Shown: positions 61,190-64,000 of the stretch, piece after piece
How positions within the stretch are numbered: position 1 is the stretch's first letter
Layout of the letters: each line of letters begins with the position of its first letter
Assembly (NCBI GenBank): GCA_037833965.1
Contig: AP031358.1
Span: 5,464,001 to 5,528,000, forward strand
Length of the DNA: 64,000 nt
Direction: 5' to 3'
Origin: Marchantia polymorpha subsp. ruderalis
Lineage: Eukaryota > Streptophyta > Marchantiopsida > Marchantiales > Marchantiaceae
Position numbers and translations under genes: made by a program
Notes under the pieces: generated by a model
Databases searched by the model: none
What the model was told of the DNA's origin: nothing
The model's input: the letters and a program-made list of their open reading frames with translations, nothing else

Positions 61190-63165
61190 TCAATATACGA
61201 ATCAAGAATTTAAGCACCTGTTCGCAATTTCCTGTAACTTAGAAGCACGATGTGGTTTGGAATCCGCAGTTTACCAACAAACATATTCGCATGCACTCAT
61301 GTGCGGTATTGAAGCACTTATTCCTACCATAACTCCCTCCTCCCCACCTTCCCCTTGCATGTGCGCGGGATTTACTAATACCGTCAATGTTCTGTAATGT
61401 ATGGAGTTTTGGCTAGAGTAATTCTTGCAGATTGGCAAGATTACTGATGGCATCTAAAAATAAAATGCCAGATTTTAGAAGGCCTGGTCTAGAGCACCAG
61501 TGTGCTTGTGCTTGTTAGTGGAGCACCTATGAGAGATGTGTGACATAAGCGGGAACAAATTCTAGGACGAATCGAAATCAAGACATCTTCTGGATTAGAT
61601 GGATTTTCGAGTGTTGTATATTATAAGATATTCCCAAGTATGCAGTCGAGGGATTGCGTTCTTGAATGCTTGGCAGCGATTATCCGACATGAGCAGCTTA
61701 TTGCCACCTCTCTCTGCCCTTATTTCCCCACGGACCCGATGCTGTTACTTGTTCAAACTACAGATCCTGTCTGTGCGTGATTGTTCTTTGATGCGTGGAT
61801 TCTTCCAGAAAAAGTTAGGCTAGCTCGGGAGGTGCTTTGGTGAAAGGCCAATTTCAAGAGAGTGGTCTGCGACCGAATATACAAACAGATGTTATCACTT
61901 CAACTTTAATCCTTGTCTTTCCTTTATCGACTCAATAAAAACTTTCACGACATGAATTTGCACTCCGTTCTGCTTGGATGCTGGTCCGAGGTTCAAGTGA
62001 TGAGTCCTCCGCACAGCACGACACAAAGTGATGACGATGGAGGTTTCCGAATATCAAAAGCAGGCCACTAAATGAAGAGTTGCTTCGCTGCTTGAGCATT
62101 TGCTTGTCACATCTCCTTTCAGGCGATGAGAAACGACGGGAGGATGAGATAAAACGTCAAGGATATTTTGGATTTCAACTGCCGCGCTGGGACTAAGACA
62201 CCGCCCCCAGACTTTCACTCTAGGCTGCAGTGGGGAATATTGGACAATGGACGAATACTTGTTCCAGCTATGTGGCGGGAGTGAAAAAGGGCAGTGAAGC
62301 TCGTGAAGTCCGTAAAGCTCTGTCCTCGAGTATAAGATTGTGAGATGATGAGAGATGCGAGTAAGGAACATGTCGAGGGGCAAAGATCTCCCGACGAGAC
62401 CAGCCGACTGCGACCTCTCTTTGCATTGTCGCCTTCGGGAGCGATTATGACTGCCTTAAGACCTCCAGTTTGTGCTTGTTCATTATTTGATGAGTGTATT
62501 CTACAAAGTTGAGAGAAAATTGCATGCTCACTACTGCATGAACCGAAACACTTCACGAATCCCCTAAGACCATTCAAACAGGTTGTTAATTCAAAACCAT
62601 ACGTCCACTGGACAACAGTGAAATCAGGTATGACGCAAATGTCACGTCATCACTCTGCACGCTGATCAGTGTACTATTGAATGTGATCGATGGCCGAAAA
62701 ATGTTATCGACAGCAACTCTGAAAAGATTGATTTTAACACAGCTGCTAGTTTGTGTTATTCTTTTTCCACGGAAAGGCAGTTGTTGCATAGAATATGTGC
62801 ACACCATCAAGGAGTAAGAATATGTACATCTGATGAACAGCTCTCCTGGACATTGCATGATTGGTACACCGATGAACGAGAACCCATAAGGCACGCCAGG
62901 ATTCATACAGACACGATAAGTCAGGCTTTTGCGTGGCCATCTAACATCTGGGCAGCGTAGCGGCTGTCTGTAACCCGAGCGGGAGTAAGAGAGATGGGAG
63001 CTGGGGCTCTCGCAGAGGACCGGTGGGATCATGTCGAAGGCACGTCCTCTCGAAGCGTGGAGTCTCTGATCTGGGCTCCTCGGCGGAAGTGAGGGGAGTC
63101 TGGGGGGATAATGTGGAGGGCACAGCGTGAGGCGGGCGACCGAGCAGCGATCACTTTCCGCTCTG
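61190..63165. other. No gene recognised; minor repeats
   Basis: Only short open frames without domains. 61583-61640 repeats 58137-58205. 61644-61730 resembles 63168-63245 (GGGATTGCGT, CTTGAATGCTTG, CGATYATCCGAC). I see nothing else that can be supported. Confidence 0.45.
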
Positions 63166-63269
63166 CGCAGTCGGGGGATTGCGTGCTTGAATGCTTGCCA
63201 GCGATCATCCGACGTGAGGAGCTCCCTGCAACCTCTCTCTGAACTTTTCTTGCTTGCGGTCGAATATGA

Positions 63270-63725
63270 TGAGCTCGATCGACCTCGTCCATCGGTATTT
63301 TGGACGTCTCACGCTGAAGTATCCACACTTCATCGTGTTCCGGAGAGTCCTCGACGGGAACAGCGTGAGAATCACGAGTGTGACCTTCAATGGATTGAAC
63401 TCTAGCAGAAAGGTAATGAGAGAACTTATAAACCATCCTCACCACCAACTACAGCACTACTTGATGAATTCGACAATCAATTCGTTATTCTACTTTAACG
63501 TTTGCATACATATCAACGATTAAAGTTGTGATCGGTTTAAAAGTTCTTCATTTAAATTTTTAGACAATTAGAACGAAAGATTGTCAGTATTTTAATGTAT
63601 TAGCTAGTGTTCCAGACTTGGAACTCTGAGTGTGATTCAGTAGCAATGCACGTTTCATGTCGTTACGTGTAGACACATATAGCTTCTAGTATAACCAAGG
63701 CAGGTAAATATATATATATATATAT
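63270..63725. repeat. Direct repeat, copy 2, ending in (AT)n
   Basis: Second copy of 60745-61182, with its AT tract at 63708-63725. No F-box follows it on the minus-strand side; the neighbouring sequence is the 63168-63245 repeat instead. Confidence 0.75.
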
Positions 63726-64000
63726 TCAAATATATATAACATACGAATCAAGAAGGGGAATCCATTCTCTAGATTCTAATCTTATTGGATCACCACCGCA
63801 AATAATTCGCCTACTGCTGACTATGCCGTGGGGCGATCCCCATTCCCAGCGCTGACGAGTCCTTTCTCGCCTGGATGCGTTTGAAGCTGCATACCCCACC
63901 TGTAGCAAAAGTGATTACGAAAAAGAAAAGTGAATAGTTCTGATTTGCATTGAAATAACCTTTATGATTTGTAAGAGCAATTTATGGTTTTGGATTTGAA
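63726..64000. other. No gene recognised
   Basis: AT-rich end of the window with a second short TATATA stretch (63730-63738). Nothing else supported. Confidence 0.4.

Noticed and set aside
1-64000. tRNA, rRNA or riboswitch genes
   Set aside because: No cloverleaf, rRNA core or known riboswitch motif was seen; only primer-site fragments of tRNA ends are present.

Overview
This is eukaryotic, almost certainly land-plant, DNA. It is dominated by a stack of nested Ty3/gypsy-type LTR retrotransposons. The plant assignment rests on primer-binding sites that look like the 3' ends of plant tRNA-Asp and (from memory) tRNA-Gly(UCC), on pol genes of Athila/Tat-like layout without a chromodomain, and on fragments of plant-type F-box and citrate synthase genes. 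I cannot name the species. A non-seed plant is possible, but that is a weak guess. No rRNA or tRNA gene, CRISPR array or intact host gene was recognised.

Two element families are present. The first is called here GL, for giant LTR. It has LTRs of 3.5-5.4 kb, a tRNA-Asp-like primer site, a gag-protease ORF, and a pol ORF in the same frame behind a single UAG stop. Unusually, each full-size LTR carries its own long sense-strand ORF of 1038-1045 codons. This ORF lies upstream of the LTR's TATA box, that is, in U3. The second family is represented by one element, E2, with 1.9-kb LTRs, a tRNA-Gly-like primer site and one uninterrupted gag-pol ORF of 2039 codons.

Layout: 1-8937 is the 5' half of a minus-strand GL element (A), with partial pol, gag-protease and an entire 5.37-kb LTR. 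8938-13148 is a low-copy island with a citrate synthase pseudogene, an F-box-type fragment and local repeats. 13149-21243 is a minus GL LTR (X) split by a solo GL LTR (14150-19509, TSD CTGCA). 21244-21643 is a plus LTR end (Y). 21644-47192 is a plus GL LTR (Z) split by a complete GL element E1 (23020-44540, TSD AAGAC). The 5' LTR of E1 is itself split by the minus element E2 (26066-34715). 47193-48632 and 56064-57343 are parts of a minus GL LTR (W), split by the plus GL element E3 (48633-56063, truncated in gag). 57344-64000 is AT-richer flanking DNA with another LTR remnant (58322-59095), an F-box pseudogene and local duplications.

How it works together: in GL elements Gag-protease is made up to UAG. 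Pol is probably made by readthrough, because the stop is followed by CAA UUA, the tobacco-mosaic-type leaky context. Because of its position, the LTR ORF would be present at the 3' end of genomic RNA, which is topologically like retroviral nef or sag genes. Codon comparison between diverged LTR copies shows mostly synonymous changes, so this ORF is a real and constrained gene of unknown function. It is the strongest candidate here for an undescribed system.
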